64,000 nt of DNA from Pomacea canaliculata (GCF_003073045.1 NC_037592.1:8894007-8958006), one strand, 5' to 3'; positions 28,836 to 43,460 are shown, numbered from the stretch's first letter. The notes: a model not told the origin generated them from the letters alone. A program made the numbers and translations.

Positions 28836-31800
28836 TCAGGGGCAGTAATTACAGTAATTATTAGCCTCCTGTGGTTGATCATTACAGTCCTGTAAGGAAA
28901 CATCCAGGGTAAGAGGTTGTTGAGCCTGTGGGTGAACACTGCCTAGATGTACATTCTCATAAGTTTCTCTCCCACGGAGGTTAGCACATCCCTGATGCTC
29001 AAGACCTCCCGGGTCTGCCTGTGTGTACACCTCGTGACCTCTGTTCGTGTTCTGAACCATACAGTAGTAGGTGTCGTGGTCCTGTGGAGGGTCCAGGTCT
29101 TGTAAAGAGATGTTGTCCTCGGTGGACTGAATAACATCTGTCGACAGATTTGTGAAGGCTGTTACAAATGTCGCATTTTCTCGTTAAACGCGAAACACTG
29201 GACCCAGGAACTGGGGAGGTTGGGGATGTAACAGTCCATGGATGTCACGTGGTTTCTCTAACTAATACTCGGTCACGTTAAAGCTATGTATAAGTTTATT
29301 CTGATTTAAAATGATGACCTATAAAAATGCAAACACGTTTCACCTAGGAGTCCTATATCCGGACTTTCAGCGATTTTTTTTTAATTTAGAGCTTTTTTTT
29401 CTCAGAGATTTTTTTTAAAAAGTGATCAGACATGTCATCTGTCAGCGATCATTAGGCCAGTTACCTGTCATCTCGTAGAGATCGTTGGTGACCATAGCTA
29501 TAGAACTCAGAGGTTCTCTGCTAATGGAGCTTTTTCTGTAGACAAAAAAATATCACGTGGGAGAGAAAAATTCTATTATCAATCAATCAGCACTGCACTC
29601 ACCAGCAACACTTTTATTCTCATCATTGCTATTATCATTGGTGTTTCGCACTATGCTTTTGATGCCGCAATATCGACTCAATAGCAATAAGAAATTTTAT
29701 CCATTATTTTCTGAATAAGATAACCGTTGCTATCATATGAAAGAATATTTTTAAGGCAAGATCTCAACACAGGACCCTGTGATTCTCACGGCATCAGCCA
29801 CAAGCAATCGTTTTAATACTACGCTAGTCTGACAATCACAAATATAATTATATATCTTTATGTATATTTAAAAGTAGATTTCTTTTAAATCATTAAAAGT
29901 TGATGTAAAATAAATTCCCGACCTATCTTTATAATGTCCAGGCTTTAAAAATAATAAAAGCAATGACCAGTGAAGCTCACTTGCTGCCAGCGTCACCGTC
30001 CGTCCTCTGGCGTCTGAAGTAAACAACGACAACCACGACAGCTGCCGTCAGCAAGAGCACCGCGACGATTGCAGAAATCATTAACAGTCTTGGTGATTCT
30101 TCGTCATTGGTGGTGTTGCTACTAACATCACTATTTTCTTGTTCGTCTTCTCTGACAGCTGAAAAGTGGGCTGAAAATAAAATTCATCCTTCACATCTCT
30201 TGACACCGACCTGACTGGTGTGTGTCAGGAGATTTACACTTACTGCCTACAGTGGCAACCCGTGGAAGGATTTTAAAAATCAGTGAAGATGTCAGTAAAC
30301 TTAATATCGTCTAACAAAACCGAATCAAGTAACATTTTTTTAAACTTTGATTGTGTATCGTAGCAAGTATGTTGTGAAGACAATGGTGTCTTACTCATTT
30401 TTGGGGTCAAAAAGTCAGCATCAGTATTTGTTGTTAACATCTCACCGGTCGTCAAGACGGGATGTTGTGTAGGTGTCACCATAGGCTCGTTGGGGCAAGA
30501 AGTGTTCTTGTAGACGATGTTGTCGATGTAGAAGTTTGTGTCTGAAAACCATGTATCGTCTATCTTCTTGGCTTCAATCTGTATCTGAGAATGACAGTTT
30601 AATGATGAATTAAAATAGTTCAACACATACAACAAGAGGGGCTGCTTGGTCGAACACACACGCACCACCAATAAAATGCTAGCGAGTCCTGTTCGTCTTC
30701 ACTGGGGACGACCCAACTTCTGCTCAATAAAATATAACAGCTCAACATCGCTAGACACTGTTCAGTTTCCAAATAACAGAAATATTTCACTTTGAATGTT
30801 GTTCCATCGAACAAAATTTAACACAGGTTTCTTCGTCAGCATTGGCGGAAGGGGGAGTTCTCTCTCCGATGTTTTCCTTCTTGTTTCTTAATTTCTGCAG
30901 ACGATCTCTAATGATCTTCCTTCCGTTCTGTCAAATTCTCATACATTACTCAAACGTATTCAGGCAGGGAATTTAACTACATTCACCTCTTTGGTACTGT
31001 CACTCGTCGCCAACACCTCTCAATAAGGGAGGCAACAAACTAAACATTACGACTAGGTCCGAGATAATCAAGTTACATGCACAGTTAAAGACCAACCTGA
31101 ATGGTTATAGGGAGGGATGGGTAAAAGCAGACACAAACACAGGAGAGAGAGAGAGAGAGCGAGAGAGCCCCTTCCAAATTAAACAGAGGAGATCAAATCA
31201 CCCTCACCACCATTTTTTTACGCCAGAAACCGTACTAGCATGCGACGCAAGATCCAGTTTTATCTATTAGAAAACATGACAAACGTTACTGTTAATAAAC
31301 GAATCTAGCTGCAGGAGACATATAGCTTACAAAGATAGTTTACCTTAAAAAGATCCCTCTTAGTAAGGGTGAGATTTCGGCTGAGTTGGCACCAGGACCA
31401 TTCATTTTCATAACCGGACTTCTCGAACCACAGAACCTCACAGTTATCGGTTTCGTTACACAGTCGGAGTGTCAGTTGTCCCCCGTCATCGTCATCAAAC
31501 TTGTAAGAAAACCGGATACAGATACTGACGACACCATCTTCACACATCCACGGACTGGTAAGAATCGCTTTGGTTCCCTCAGACGTCCGATACGTGCTGG
31601 CAAACGCTTCTTGGTCTATAAGCAAACAATAAATTAAGAGGTTAAGAAACAGAGTAAATAATAAATTATATCAACAAGTATCCTACGAGGAAGCGGTGTC
31701 AGAAAGACCAATCGACATTACTCCAGTCAAGGGGAAGAAGAGGACAGTAAAGTACTTGTGAAGGTCTGCCTTGTCATAGTTTTGATACACCAGGTAATCA

Positions 31801-33849
31801 GGTATATTAATGAATGATACAGAGATCAGTGTTTGATTGTGGTTTTGGATAAACGGGTGATGACAGTGACAATGACTGTAGCGATGATGAATCTGGAGAT
31901 GAAGTCTGAAAAGACGTTGGTAAGAAAGATAACCTTTTCGGCAATGATAATAATATTTCCCTTTTGCTTCTAGCAAGCATACCTTTGGGTAAGATGAAGG
32001 AAAACAATCATTTACCTTTGATTTCCCATTTTGTATTGACGCCGGTCTCTGTCCAGCCACACAGTCCCGTGCTAAACGTACAACTACCTGCAATGGAAGA
32101 CATTTCCAAATGCCTGTCTATGTGTGTGTGTGCCATGCTGGATTTCTAAATAAATGTCTACAGTCGGTAAGTCAGCCTCCAAACTTACCGCAGTATAGCT
32201 ATTTAAACCTTGTTTTTATAGCATCGAAAGTTCTTCTGTTATAAACTCGTTGTCACAAAAATCAGTTCATTTAAGCTAAACACAAGTATTAAAACATTGC
32301 CTCGTACTAATCCAAGCAATCTGCGCATATGTATATACCGATGACATAAAAACCAGAGCAATGATTATGGTAGCAGTGGCAAGAAAAGTAAGATACTATT
32401 CATCTTTAAGGACAAAACACCTACCTCCGTTGTCAGATCCAGTGTACCCTTGGTGACACATTTTTTCCCTAAAGAATTCAACAGAAAAAAGGGAGTGTTC
32501 TAGATAAAAGAAGCAAAAGAAGGGATTAAAAGTAGGTAGAAACTGTTACGATAAAGGATAAATAGATTTTCATTCAATTTCGCTCTTACATGAGTTCTTT
32601 TAATAATCATGTCGCGCGTTCTTAAAGGTTCTCATTGGCAGTAATCAACTTCCGTTTCCTGTTAAGTAAAAAATTCCGAATGATTAAGTTCCTGTTAAGT
32701 AAAAAATGATTAAGCGTGGTGTATAAGTATAGCTGATGATGTACTCATTGTAATGCCAAGCATCGCACTATTTAATTAAAATGATCAGGATAGAAATAAA
32801 AATATGAATGTTTAAAGTAATTGACGTACAAATTCTAGCTTCAGATTTGTCCGTCAAGCGATTGTCTTAAACGTGTTTGTATTTATTTTTCAGCCATCTA
32901 CTCTCGATTAAATTATTTCCTTCACAAAATACATGTAATTACTTTTCAATTTATTTTTGAGTATTTTCTTGGCATTTCCTGCCATAAACATTATAACACT
33001 TGAAGTGATTTTGATCTCTTATTTCTAACCCTTAATAAATTTTCCCACTATGTCTTAATCTACTGTAATATCGTCTGCTATGTGAGATACATTTTTCTAG
33101 TATGTTAAAAAACTGGTGTATGCATGTGAATTGCAGCCAGTTTAGTGCACGAAAAGTAGAAAGACTGATTTATTCCAAAATCAAAGTTGTGTAAAGATTT
33201 ATGTAACTCATAAGACCCTGGTGTCTATGATGATGTGAATGACTTGTGGGTCCTTCAATCTCAGTCCTTCAGTCCAGTCAGTCTTTATCAATTTAAAAAG
33301 AATTTCTCTCTGTAAAGTAGGTGGATACAGAGCATTCAACCGCAGGTTAGGTCGTTAACATGCTTAATGCTTGATTCCATGAACACTCGTATAAGGGTCT
33401 GAAACCTAGCTTAGCGACGTTTGATGTGGTGTTGTGTTGACAGTGTTTACAGAGAAGTTATATAAGGCAATCTTGTATTTAGAGTCTGCTATTCATTATT
33501 TGCAACAGAGTAGCATCATTCTGCTTACCGCTGTAATAACAATATTCTTCTGGGTCTTCTAAAAAGACTCATGCTCAATGGGTGTTTCACCAACATTGTC
33601 TGAGAGAAAATGAAGAAAAAACTCCGAAAGATTTACTGACAGTTTCGGGCTCAACTTCCCCACAAAACCTGTTGGTTAAATAAAAGTACACGTGCTGAGA
33701 CATAAGTCTACACAGAGCGTAGAGTGTGTTGTGACAGATGACTTTGTAATAACACACACCAACCTGTCACTGCCTGTAACATTTCCTGACAGGATGAGGC
33801 GGACCCAGAGGGTGACGGTGACGACGAGGAAAGGCTGTCTTAAGGCCAT
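28836..33849 (-). CDS. Single-MAM type I receptor with tyrosine-motif tail, unit 5
   Basis: Exons: 33849-33764 (signal peptide MALRQPFLVVTVTLW...), 32468-32425 (EKMCHQGYTGSDNGG), 32087-32016 (CTFSTGLCGWTETGVNTKW, the most canonical MAM start in the array), 31615-31344 (core, LTSPWMCED, LRLCNE, VLWFEKSG), 30584-30395 (IQIEAKK, FYIDNIVYKNTSC, stalk), 30158-29981 (acidic stretch, membrane segment at residues 246-268, then FRRQR), 29535-29465 (KKSSISREPLSS...TNDLYEMTG) and 29137-28836. The sum is 1215 nt, 404 residues. The tail has Tyr301 (NDLYEM), Tyr329 (TYYCMV, fits TxYxxV) and Tyr364 (TYENV, fits YxN, Grb2-type), and ends NNYCNYCP. This is the most diverged and best preserved member, with every splice border canonical. 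The function is inferred to be cell-surface recognition coupled to SH2 signalling. Confidence 0.87.
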
Positions 33850-35706
33850 CGAGGTCGGAATCTAAAGGGAAGTAAATCTTCCGATTTCTCGCTATTGCCG
33901 ACTGAAGCTCGACTTTTCCTCGACGTGACCTAGTCCAGAAAAACGACAAAATTTAATTTATAAAATGGAAAAAATTCTAACGAAGACACAAACGAGCCCA
34001 CAGCATAGCAAACCCTGATCGTCCTTTGTACAATTACAAAGTACAGGGACATCAGTAGCTGCGAGTGCTTACAGCTTCACGTGCAGCAGATGCAAGCAGC
34101 ACCGTCTGTAACACCATCAACACAACCACCACCATTGTGTGCAGATGTATTTTAAGCAACTACAGAAATAAATCACATACCTTATATTTGAAATCAGGAT
34201 TGTCAAGAAATACGATGTTGTAGTTGCTGTTGACTAAAACCATTTAAGAACCACAAGGAGATGACACACACCAGCAACACAGTGTGAAGACGAGCTGTCA
34301 GTGACAGACAGGACCTGGCAAACAGCAGAGTTCACACGTACTTTGACCTTTGACATTGTGACATCACGAGGTTGTAGGCAGCGGGTCATCGCCCAACCCA
34401 GTTGTGAAGTGCACTTCATTTGTTTAGTACAAACTTCACGTAGAGGCCCGCAACAGTCTAGTCCGTGGACATGTCCTCCACACGTGATCTTCGTAATTTC
34501 TTTTAATTAAAAGAAGAGAATTGCAACTATTTTTGACATAGTTCCGTAATTGAAGCCCACATAGAGTTTGTGTTGCTGTCCAATCGAATCACTCAAGCAA
34601 CTGGTGGGATGATTTTTTTTCTAATGCTTGTTTAAAGCTCACTGCAAGTTACTATTTGTCCAAAGCTGGGTAAATACACCCCACTTATTTTCAAAATCCA
34701 ACATTGCACAGAAAGAGGTGAACAGCACCTCGTCAGAATTGTACAAGGATGTGTATGAAAGGCCTCAGGTAATATCAATCGAGCTTCTGTGTGTACAAGC
34801 GTGACGTCACTATTTAGATATTTTCTGTGCTTACTGATGTTTTCAAGCTTGTATCTTGAGAACTAAAGAGATTTATTTGTGTAGACTTTACGAAATAATA
34901 TTCTACATTGGGCTTTACACAAACATTATTAAAAATTTACATCCTGCTAATACTTAAAGCGGGGAAAACCACTTTCTCGTGTGCCTGCATTTTTTCACTT
35001 GCGATGTGCCGGATACATCCTTGTTCGGGTATCAGGCAACAGGATCGCTGTTGTTAAAATTTTAAATGTGATTGACGGGTGTGATCTGCATGATAAGTAA
35101 ATACACCTTGCTCTACACAAACCACACTAGTTGTGCAAAGGCAAGAGACAATATCAGTAACCATGATCCCCATTGCCAAATTCATCTCCATATCCTTAAG
35201 TTGTCGTCAACAAGGCAGCCTTGCTGCTTTTCAGACACAAGACAAACACACACACACATACATACCCCTACACACACATCCGTGGAGACACATTCTTGCA
35301 TGATGAATTTACAGAGTTGATGAACTATTACAGTATTTACAGGCATATAAACGGTAAACAAATCATATTACAGTTTACTTCTCTCGGTTTCAAGCAACAT
35401 TCTCTACACTGAAAGATTTCTTGTCTGACCACACGACTCTCGAGTTTAATAAGAGTTAGTTATCGTATGTATCGTACATTTGTTTGTTCATAAGCTATCC
35501 CAGGGTCAAGTGTATTTTAATTTTAAACTACGCGCACACACCCAGACATATCTATAAATATATACACATGTATATACACGTTTATATACACTTGTCACTA
35601 CAAATATACAGAAACACTGCTGGCTCCTATTTTTAAATAATGAAATCATGTTTCAGTTGACATTTAGGGGCAACTACTACAGTGATTATCTTCCTCGAGT
35701 TCAGTG
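33850..35706. other. Intergenic, between units 5 and 6
   Basis: Contains a TGACATCA near-CRE at about 34362 and a perfect TGACGTCA at 34802-34809, both upstream of unit 5. It also has (CA)n tracts near 35249 and 35532 and AT-rich sequence. No coding feature is recognised. ATTAAA-type signals occur left of the unit 6 stop, but none is decisive. Confidence 0.4.
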
Positions 35707-38700
35707 CTAGCTGTGGGAAGTAATACCCGGGGCAGGTTGTTGAGGTTTCCAGTGAACATTGTCTTCATCTAGATCAACAATCTCGTAGTTGTCACATCCA
35801 TGGTGCACAACAACATCCGGGTTAGACTGTGTGTTCACCTCCTCATTTCCACCCGTGTCGTCAATTACAGAGTAATAGTTGTCAGGGTCTGGAGAAGTAC
35901 CCAGGTCTTGTAGAAGGATGCCTTCATCAATGTTAGGAGCGCCATCTGTCGACAGAATTTCATACACGCAAAATCCATATATCATCTGGTTATCAAGGCT
36001 GGTGTATATCTATCGTTACAGGCATCAGTAACTTACTATAGTAGCGGCTATTGCTAGGCTACCTTGTAATGTGATTTCTAAGATGCAGATGCAGACATTA
36101 AAGTTAGGCGTATGCTTATTTTAGATTGATTAAAATGAATGACTAAACTCCAATAACGCTTCTTTAAGGCCCCTTTTCTAGAATATCTTAAAACTTTGTT
36201 ATTTTTCCTAGAGGTATTGTTGTTTTCCAAAAGACTGCTCATTCATCAACTTTGCCCAGGTGACCTGTCAACGATGTTGATGTCGGTTACCTGCTATGTC
36301 GTAGAACTCGTTGGTGACCATAGCTATGGAACTTCGAGGATCTCTGTTTATGGAGCTTTTTCTGTGGATTAGAAGTAAGGAGATAATTGTAAAATACAGC
36401 ATGAGACAGAAAGCAGCATTACTGTGACTAACACCACCGTAAACACGTGTTCACGTCACTCACTTGCTTCCGGTGTCAGAGTCTGCCCTCTGGCGTCTGA
36501 AGTAAACAACGACAACCACGACAGCCGCCGTCAGCATCAAGACTGCGATGAGCGCTGCGATCATTATTAACTGAGATGACTCTTCGTCGTCGTTCGCAGT
36601 GATGGTTTCTTCTCTGTCATCTTCATCAGCTGAAACGAGGATTTTAAATAATTCTGATTATCTCTTCCAGGTTCTCTCCCTTGCACAGACTTAATAACAT
36701 TTTTTTATATAGAATTCAGCATGTCGGCAGCTTCTAAAGTCAAGGAGAATATAATTTGAATTTAAAGTTCACACAAACATGTACACTCGTAAAAGAACAA
36801 CTACTTCGAGTGCTCAAGAACCTCTTCATCTGTAAAGAGTTTATTCCAAGGAATGTAAAATACATATTTAAGAAAAATCCGAAACTTTTCCGCCGACACT
36901 TTGAATTTCTGTAAAGAGCTAAAGCTACAGTCAATACTTTTCTATTATTTCTTTGCCTAAGAAACTGTAAGAACGTGAGAACATTTGTATCTACCACACG
37001 CGTAGACACGAGTCTACGGTTACTTTAAATAGGAATATTACATATCTTTTAAATGGCAAAATTTTAAATGTATCCGAAAAGAACAATAAAAGTCTCTACC
37101 CGGAGGTACAATTAAATGTTTTAGATGTATCTCCTTTACATGATTGGGAGTTTATATCCTGCTTTTATTACTCTTTGCCAAATATTTATTTTTGAAGACC
37201 TAGGGAGATATAACAGGGTTAGACTTTGCTTATATTGTTTTGTTTGGTTTGAAAAAGGTTTGTGTTCATCGTATATATGCACAAAATAAAGGGTTAGAAA
37301 TAACAAATGATTATTTTTCTGTACAAGACTCGGGCTTATAATTTATAAAGTACGTGAGAAGAAACAGTTTCTTACACTCCGCTGGGGTGGAAATGTCGGT
37401 ATAAGTGTCTGTTGTTACTTTCTCACCGGAAGTTGAGAGATCTGTTGTCGTTAGTGAAGTAGTTGTCGAGTCGATGGTGCAAGAGGTGTTCTCGTAAAAG
37501 ATGTTGTCGAGGTAGAAGTCTGTTTCTAGGTTAAAAGAATAATCTTTTGTCTTCTCTCCTCGAAACTGAATCTGAAAAAAGTAGTATATTTTGGACACAA
37601 GCGATAAAATCTTTCAACGTGGGAACACATAAGAAACTGGATAAATAATGAGTCAGGTTGACACAAAACTATGAACATTTTTCTAATTAGATACGCAAAA
37701 GATATGCGCAGATAATTATGTTGTAAAACCCTTCTGAGTTCTGTAGGGTCCTTCTTGTCAACGTGGCTAAAAGGACAAGCATCGCGCATCTCTTCTGCAA
37801 ATTGATGAAGCTGACAGTCTGTCCAGAATAATTTTAAAGCTACAACTTCATTTTTTCCGTGTTAAGTCTACCTGTGTGTTAAATCTATGTTTCATTGCTT
37901 TTAGGTTGGGGTTTACCGTCCGTCTAGAACACAGAAAACTACTAAATAAAAACTAGTTGTGATGTATCATTTGTAAAATTAGTTTACCTGAAACTTTCCT
38001 CTCTGAATGAGGCTACCACTTTTGTTAACATGGTGCCAGGTGTTTGGCTTGTTGTCATTAGAATTAGCGAACCACAAAACCTCGCATCCTGAGGTGAAGT
38101 TACACAACCGAAGAGTCAGTGTGCCCCCAGTTCTGTCATCAAACTTGTAATCAAACTGGACACAGATCGTCATGACATTGTCTTCACACATCCACGGACT
38201 GGTGAGAATGGCGTGTTCTCCCTGGTCAGTCCCAATCATGTCAGCATAAGCTTCACCATCTGAGTAACACGACAAACCGATTTCAGCGATTTGAAAAGAC
38301 CTACATAAATATTTTATGTCATAATGATAAAGTGATGAACACACCAAGCCCCAGATTTTCAAAGATCCACACTGCTCGACGCTGAAACTTATTGGCGAGT
38401 TCTTGTGTATGTTATGTCACTAACAGATTAAACAATAGTAATAATAGCATGTTAAGGCCGCTTGCGTGGGAAATACTCAATATCAACGAGTTGAAGACCA
38501 AGCGTACGAGAAAAAGCAAAAACCAAAATTGTACCTGAGAGCGTAGATATAAAGAGGCTGCACTCCTTCTTTGTCCTTACTTATAAAGAAAAGTTGCGTC
38601 CCTTTGAAACGTGATGCTACCAGAGTGCAGCCTCTATATCTACCCTCTCTTATGTGGTCAGAGAGGGCAGATATAGATAGATATAGAACATAATAACGAC

Positions 38701-40089
38701 GATGATAAAGTAGAGCTGCTGTCTAGCACAAAACGATGCAGGAAAGGTAAGTAGATACAAAAAAAAACGACATTTACTGTGGATTTTCCATTGTGTTCCA
38801 GTGCCAGCGCTTGTCCAGTTACATAACTTCTGAGTGTCAAATGTGCAATTATCTGAAACATATTTTGTTGCATTTGTCAAACATCTGTCTGTCTATAATA
38901 AGCTATCATCTTTGTGCATTTATCATACAGGGTGGGCCTGAAAATTAGTTCCGCCTCCTCTAATAGGCTCAGATGAGAAGCACTAATTGTAAGTGGCCCA
39001 CCCTGTACCATTACCAGTCGGTGCTATCTGTCTTTTGTAAATCTGCAGCAGTCAGATGGGAGTCCTCCCGTTGTCGTACAGAAACTTTTACATTAATGCA
39101 AACTAGTTTTACAAGGTATCAAAGAAAAAAGTCTTTAATTCAAGATGAATAAGAATTCAGTCTCAGGACATGACACGAAACAACATTAAAGTTTGACTTT
39201 TGCATGTTCATAATAGTAGGATCACTCTGTACACAATTCGTTACTCGATCACAGATAATAGATACAAGTAACCTTGGTAATAGATAATATTTAATACACA
39301 GAATAACTAAATCCCACCACACCACAAGACATACCTCCACTCTTGATCCCAGTGTGATCACAGATTTCACTGAAAACATGCGTAAGAAAAGTTTGAATTA
39401 TTCAAGATAACGGAACAAAATACGAGTTTTCAATATATTAGCCACGAAGAGAGAAAAGAATAAATCTTCCATAAAAAACAAAGCCATGCTTTCGTTCTGT
39501 CACTGCTTCAGAAAGTCTACACCTATTACTATACTTTCCTCTTAATGTAAATGTCGTTGTCATGTCTATATATTTACCACTTTACACCCAAACTGATGTA
39601 CTGTAGTGTCGGATGATTCAGTCTCAGTCCATAAGTACGAGACAGTAAAGCTCCTAAGGACGGAAAGGATTGTGGGTCGCGGGATCTTGGTGACAGAACA
39701 TGTCTTTGGATTTACACAGAGATAACCTCATCGCCATACTGCCTTAACCTAACGGTTTTATGAGGTGTTTCTGGCTGATTATGTAGTTCATTTAAGCAAA
39801 TTAGTCACACAGAGTCCCTCCAATACACCGGAACTGTATCCACAAACACACACTTGTAAAATACAGGAAATTATATTACACGTCGCAGATGTTGTTCCCG
39901 TCGCATTAATAAAAAATCTTATTTGAAAAGTAGATGTAAAAACAATGTTTGTATCGGAATGTAGTGTATGAGATATTTTGTATGAACAATTAGTTCCCTC
40001 ACTAACCTTGTATTACTGTCAGCTTGTCCAGACATGGAGTGACACCAGAGAGACATGATGAGGATGGCGAGCGGTACAAGGAGGGCCAT
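35707..40089 (-). CDS. Single-MAM type I receptor with tyrosine-motif tail, unit 6
   Basis: Exons: 40089-40007 (signal peptide MALLVPLAILIMSLWC...), 39369-39335 (EICDHTGIKSGG, two codons shorter than usual), 38852-38778 (CTFDTQKLCNWTSAG), 38259-37988 (core, LTSPWMCEDNVMTICVQF, LRLCNF, VLWFAN), 37571-37376 (IQFRGEK, FYLDNIFYENTSC, Thr-rich stalk), 36629-36464 (acidic stretch, membrane segment at residues 241-263, FRRQR), 36361-36291 (KKSSINRDPRSS...TNEFYDIAG) and 35945-35707. The sum is 1137 nt, 378 residues. The tail has Tyr296 (NEFYDI), Tyr324 (YYSVI) and Tyr353 (NYEIVDL, YxxV), and lacks the YC-rich end of units 4 and 5. The donor of the stalk exon is shifted slightly to a gtaaga. Units 7 and 8 are its nearest relatives and have no tail of their own. 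Confidence 0.87.
38535..38650. mobile_element. Hairpin MITE, copy in unit 6
   Basis: About 115 bp with inverted ends of roughly 27 bp (left 'agagcgtagatataaagagg', right its near-complement 'cctctatatctaccctct'). A related, partly tandem copy lies at 47468-47688 in the equivalent intron of unit 7. No coding capacity. Confidence 0.6.
38928..39005. mobile_element. Tiny mariner-type MITE, copy in unit 6
   Basis: 78 bp with terminal inverted repeats cagggtgggcc/ggcccaccctg, flanked by TA on both sides, as expected for a Tc1/mariner target site. It is in intron 2. Degraded orthologous copies are at 49161 and 56010. Confidence 0.65.
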
Positions 40090-40439
40090 TGGAGTCTAAT
40101 TTTGATGTGGAAGTAAATTAGCTGTTGTTGAAGGAAACAAGTTCCTCAGTGTAAAACATACAATAAAGTCAATGACAAATTTTTATCGAGAAACCAACTA
40201 TCAGATGGAAAGAAAACAGAACTATATGTGCTTAATCGAGGACAAGAAAAAAGTCGCTACGCCTCTAACTATTATGTCTAAACTTTGCTGTCACCTCATA
40301 ACAGCTACACATAGAGGAAGTAACTCATCACTGAAGTAAATAGGAACTGAGTAAACAAAAGCAACAACAACAACGTACGAACATCTTGTTAACGATGAGG
40401 CCAGAGAAAATCCTCTCGCAGTTTGCCTACAGCCTCATG

Positions 40440-43400
40440 TGATGATGTGATGTTAGCGACTAGCGTGTACATTGATCAGACATAACATTGTAAAGACTTA
40501 CAAGGAAGTGCAGATGACTGTCCAACTGAAACACAGGCAAACAGGATCAGCCGCTGACAACTACAGGCGAGGTCTGATACAAAATAAACAGCATCTCTCA
40601 CACGAGGAGGTTGATCGTTGTATGATTGCGCGGGGCATCCGTTGGAGGTCAAGTACTGGGTGCGACCTGCCCGCTCCATCTTACTTGGCCGTGTGATGAT
40701 GGTTGGTTGGTCTTGTCAGAGAACCTCTGGAATTTTTACTCTGAGTTCAGAACACGAGTCATGATTGTTGTTGTAGTTGTTGTTGCTGCTGATGATGCTA
40801 AAAAGCTTTCGTCAGCACACAACCCCGCTTTTCACGGTTGGCATGACTACAGGGGACAGCAGACGACACACTTAGAGGTCATGTGACATCCAGAATCAGG
40901 AAGCCTCTAATCCTGCTACACTTGCGAGAAAGGATACAGCAGGATGTGAGTATGCTCAGCGTTTTGTTGAGAGTCTGTCTGTTATACACACAATAGTGTC
41001 TGCTGTCAGAGAGTCGGAGTTATTCTGCCCTCGGATATTTTATCTGCGCTGTGAGCTGCTTGGGGGCTGGTTGTCGTTGCTTTTTATTATCAGTCTCAAC
41101 AATCATCGTCCAGACAGTCACCACCAATGCTGTCATTGCCACATCATGTACCGTATTTTAGCAGTCGTCACGTGACAGTCACCGTATGTTGTCAGTGTGT
41201 GAGCGAAAACAAACAAACGCACGCACACACTCTCTCTCCCCCTCTCTCCCTCACATATTCTATACGTTGCATACACACGCACTCATACGCAAAAGCACAT
41301 TCTTGCCGTTTAGTGAAATTACAGACCTATACTAAAAATATTCACACGTGCAAAGACATTTCACAAACTTTAATTCTTATTTTCTAAGTGACGTTTCACA
41401 GAAACAAAAATAAAAACTTATGGACAACTGTGCTTTGTGGTAAGAATGCACGAGTAACTCTGTGTGCAGCACTACAGTGTCCCTAAAACAATACATGTTG
41501 ACTGTACCCACAAACACACACACATACATATATATAGATAGAGAGAGATCTCACATATGTACACTCTTTCGTTCTTTCTCTTTCTCTCACACACAATCTC
41601 TCTCTAACTTGCATACACACAGTTTCATGCACAAACAAAAGTATATTCTTGCCGTTCAGACCTATATTAATAATAGTTACACTGCGAAGAACATTCAAAC
41701 ACTTTCATTCTTATTTTCCAAACAATATTTGACAACAAACAGAAATAAAAACTTATGTGAACACAGAAGAGAAGAAAATCAACCATCAAAGATGATTATA
41801 TCTTAGCAGCTTCATCTTTCATAAACACCGAGGGTCGAGTCTGCGGGCCTAGACTCTCTATCCCTCCGACGAACATTCACACAAATATTCACACTGTCTA
41901 CACAGGTATGTATCTCCGCACTGCTTCACACCTACATAGAAAAGCAAAAAGTATGTACTCATACAATCAATACACATTTACGGAAGCACGGCCATCTGTA
42001 TGTAAGAATGTAAGCATGGAAACATGACATCACGTGTCTCTCGGAGTCTGCAGTTAGTGAAGAGAGGAAATAAACTGCTTTAGTCTGTGAATTGATGAAT
42101 CGTTTGCCGTTTCTTCATCGTCCGTGTGGGAATGTAAAAACAGAAATGTAACAATTATAGTGTATGAGAACACAAAAAGAATCAGATGTAGTAACTGACA
42201 AAATAGATAAAAAAAAGTATTTAGGTCTAGTAATAAATGTCATATTGACAGTTTACGACTTTCTAAACTTTAGCGTTCATCTATATTTTCATTAGTGCCG
42301 TGTAAGAAAGTTTATGTAAAAAATTTCGCTGGAAAGATTTCTGAAATGAATACAGAATACTCTTATTTTCTTCACATTATCTGCTACATCATCTAGTAGC
42401 TTATAGTGCTCATTAAAATAAACATTGAAAGACTTACTTGTAAATTCTGTTTAGAGAAAAGGAAAGAAAATTTAGTTTATATAAAAAAAAATCATTCGAC
42501 ATAACTAACAAGACCTAATTACTTACTATACATCATCAGTGGAATTAAAACCTACCAAAATCACTGATGATCTTTTGTTTCTAGATCTTTTTATCTATTA
42601 ATGTCCCTGACACACACACACACACACACTTTCTCAGACTTGTTTTCTAGTTTGAATATTTTAAAAAAACATGAAATAAAAATTTTATAGCGGATTTTTC
42701 TTTTTACTTTGATTGTAATTGTCTTGCTGTCTTTCTTCAAAATAATATTAGCATTTTTCCGTCCCTGTCCTTCGTCTCCATTTATTACAAATATTGTAAC
42801 AGTCTGTAACTACTAGCACCTTTCTGTGACCATCTGTAACTACTAGCAGCCTGCTTGTGTCAAGTACTATGCTGTAATACATAGTGCGAATGTGTATCAG
42901 CTTGCAAACTAAATATAAATATTGAAATTCAATTATTATTATTTTTTCTTGCACATTACCCTTTGACACACTAGTAAGTGTTACACTTAAGGAGGAAGGT
43001 ACCGCAGGTCTGTTCATCACCAGAGTTTGTCATCATCTTCAGCAGCCTTCAGTCTGTGACAATGGTCTTTTGATTACAGATATACATCGACAAGAAATGT
43101 TACAAGTCCTGTATCTCATTCCAAAACAAAACAAAAAAATCATGTTAATAAAGTGTAATAAAGTATAATCTTATTGTTCCAAACGTTTATAAAAAACAAT
43201 ATTCTCACCTGTGCGTTTCTAAAAGAAACTGTGAGTCGCTCCAAAGTTTAGCTTGTCTGTGACACACACGTGTCAAAGGAAACGTCAACAATAAGTCAAC
43301 TTTACCTTTGTATGTAAACACTGACAACTCGCAGGTATATCGTATTTATTTGATAATATTTGATAATAAGTAACAAGAGTTGGCGATGCCGTGCAACCTT

Positions 43401-43460
43401 CATTAATACTCAAATGTCACTGAGCCTTTCTCACTCACGCACGCACATGTAGCACAGGAA
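40440..43460. repeat. Upstream segmental duplicate, unit 6 copy
   Basis: About 3 kb closely matching 50690-53640, with the same order of landmarks: a conserved 'caggatcagccgctgacaac', a GTT/GCT triplet tract, then CA/CT simple repeats. This is the 5' flank of unit 6 and shows that units 6 and 7 arose by duplicating a segment of about 10.2 kb. The short open frames at 40472 and 50721 are identical by descent, lack family resemblance, and are probably not genes. Confidence 0.75.

Noticed and set aside
40472-40696. 74-codon plus-strand frame, with a twin at 50721
   Set aside because: Similar in both copies only because the segment duplicated recently. No domain, signal or splice context, and it overlaps another frame on the other strand.
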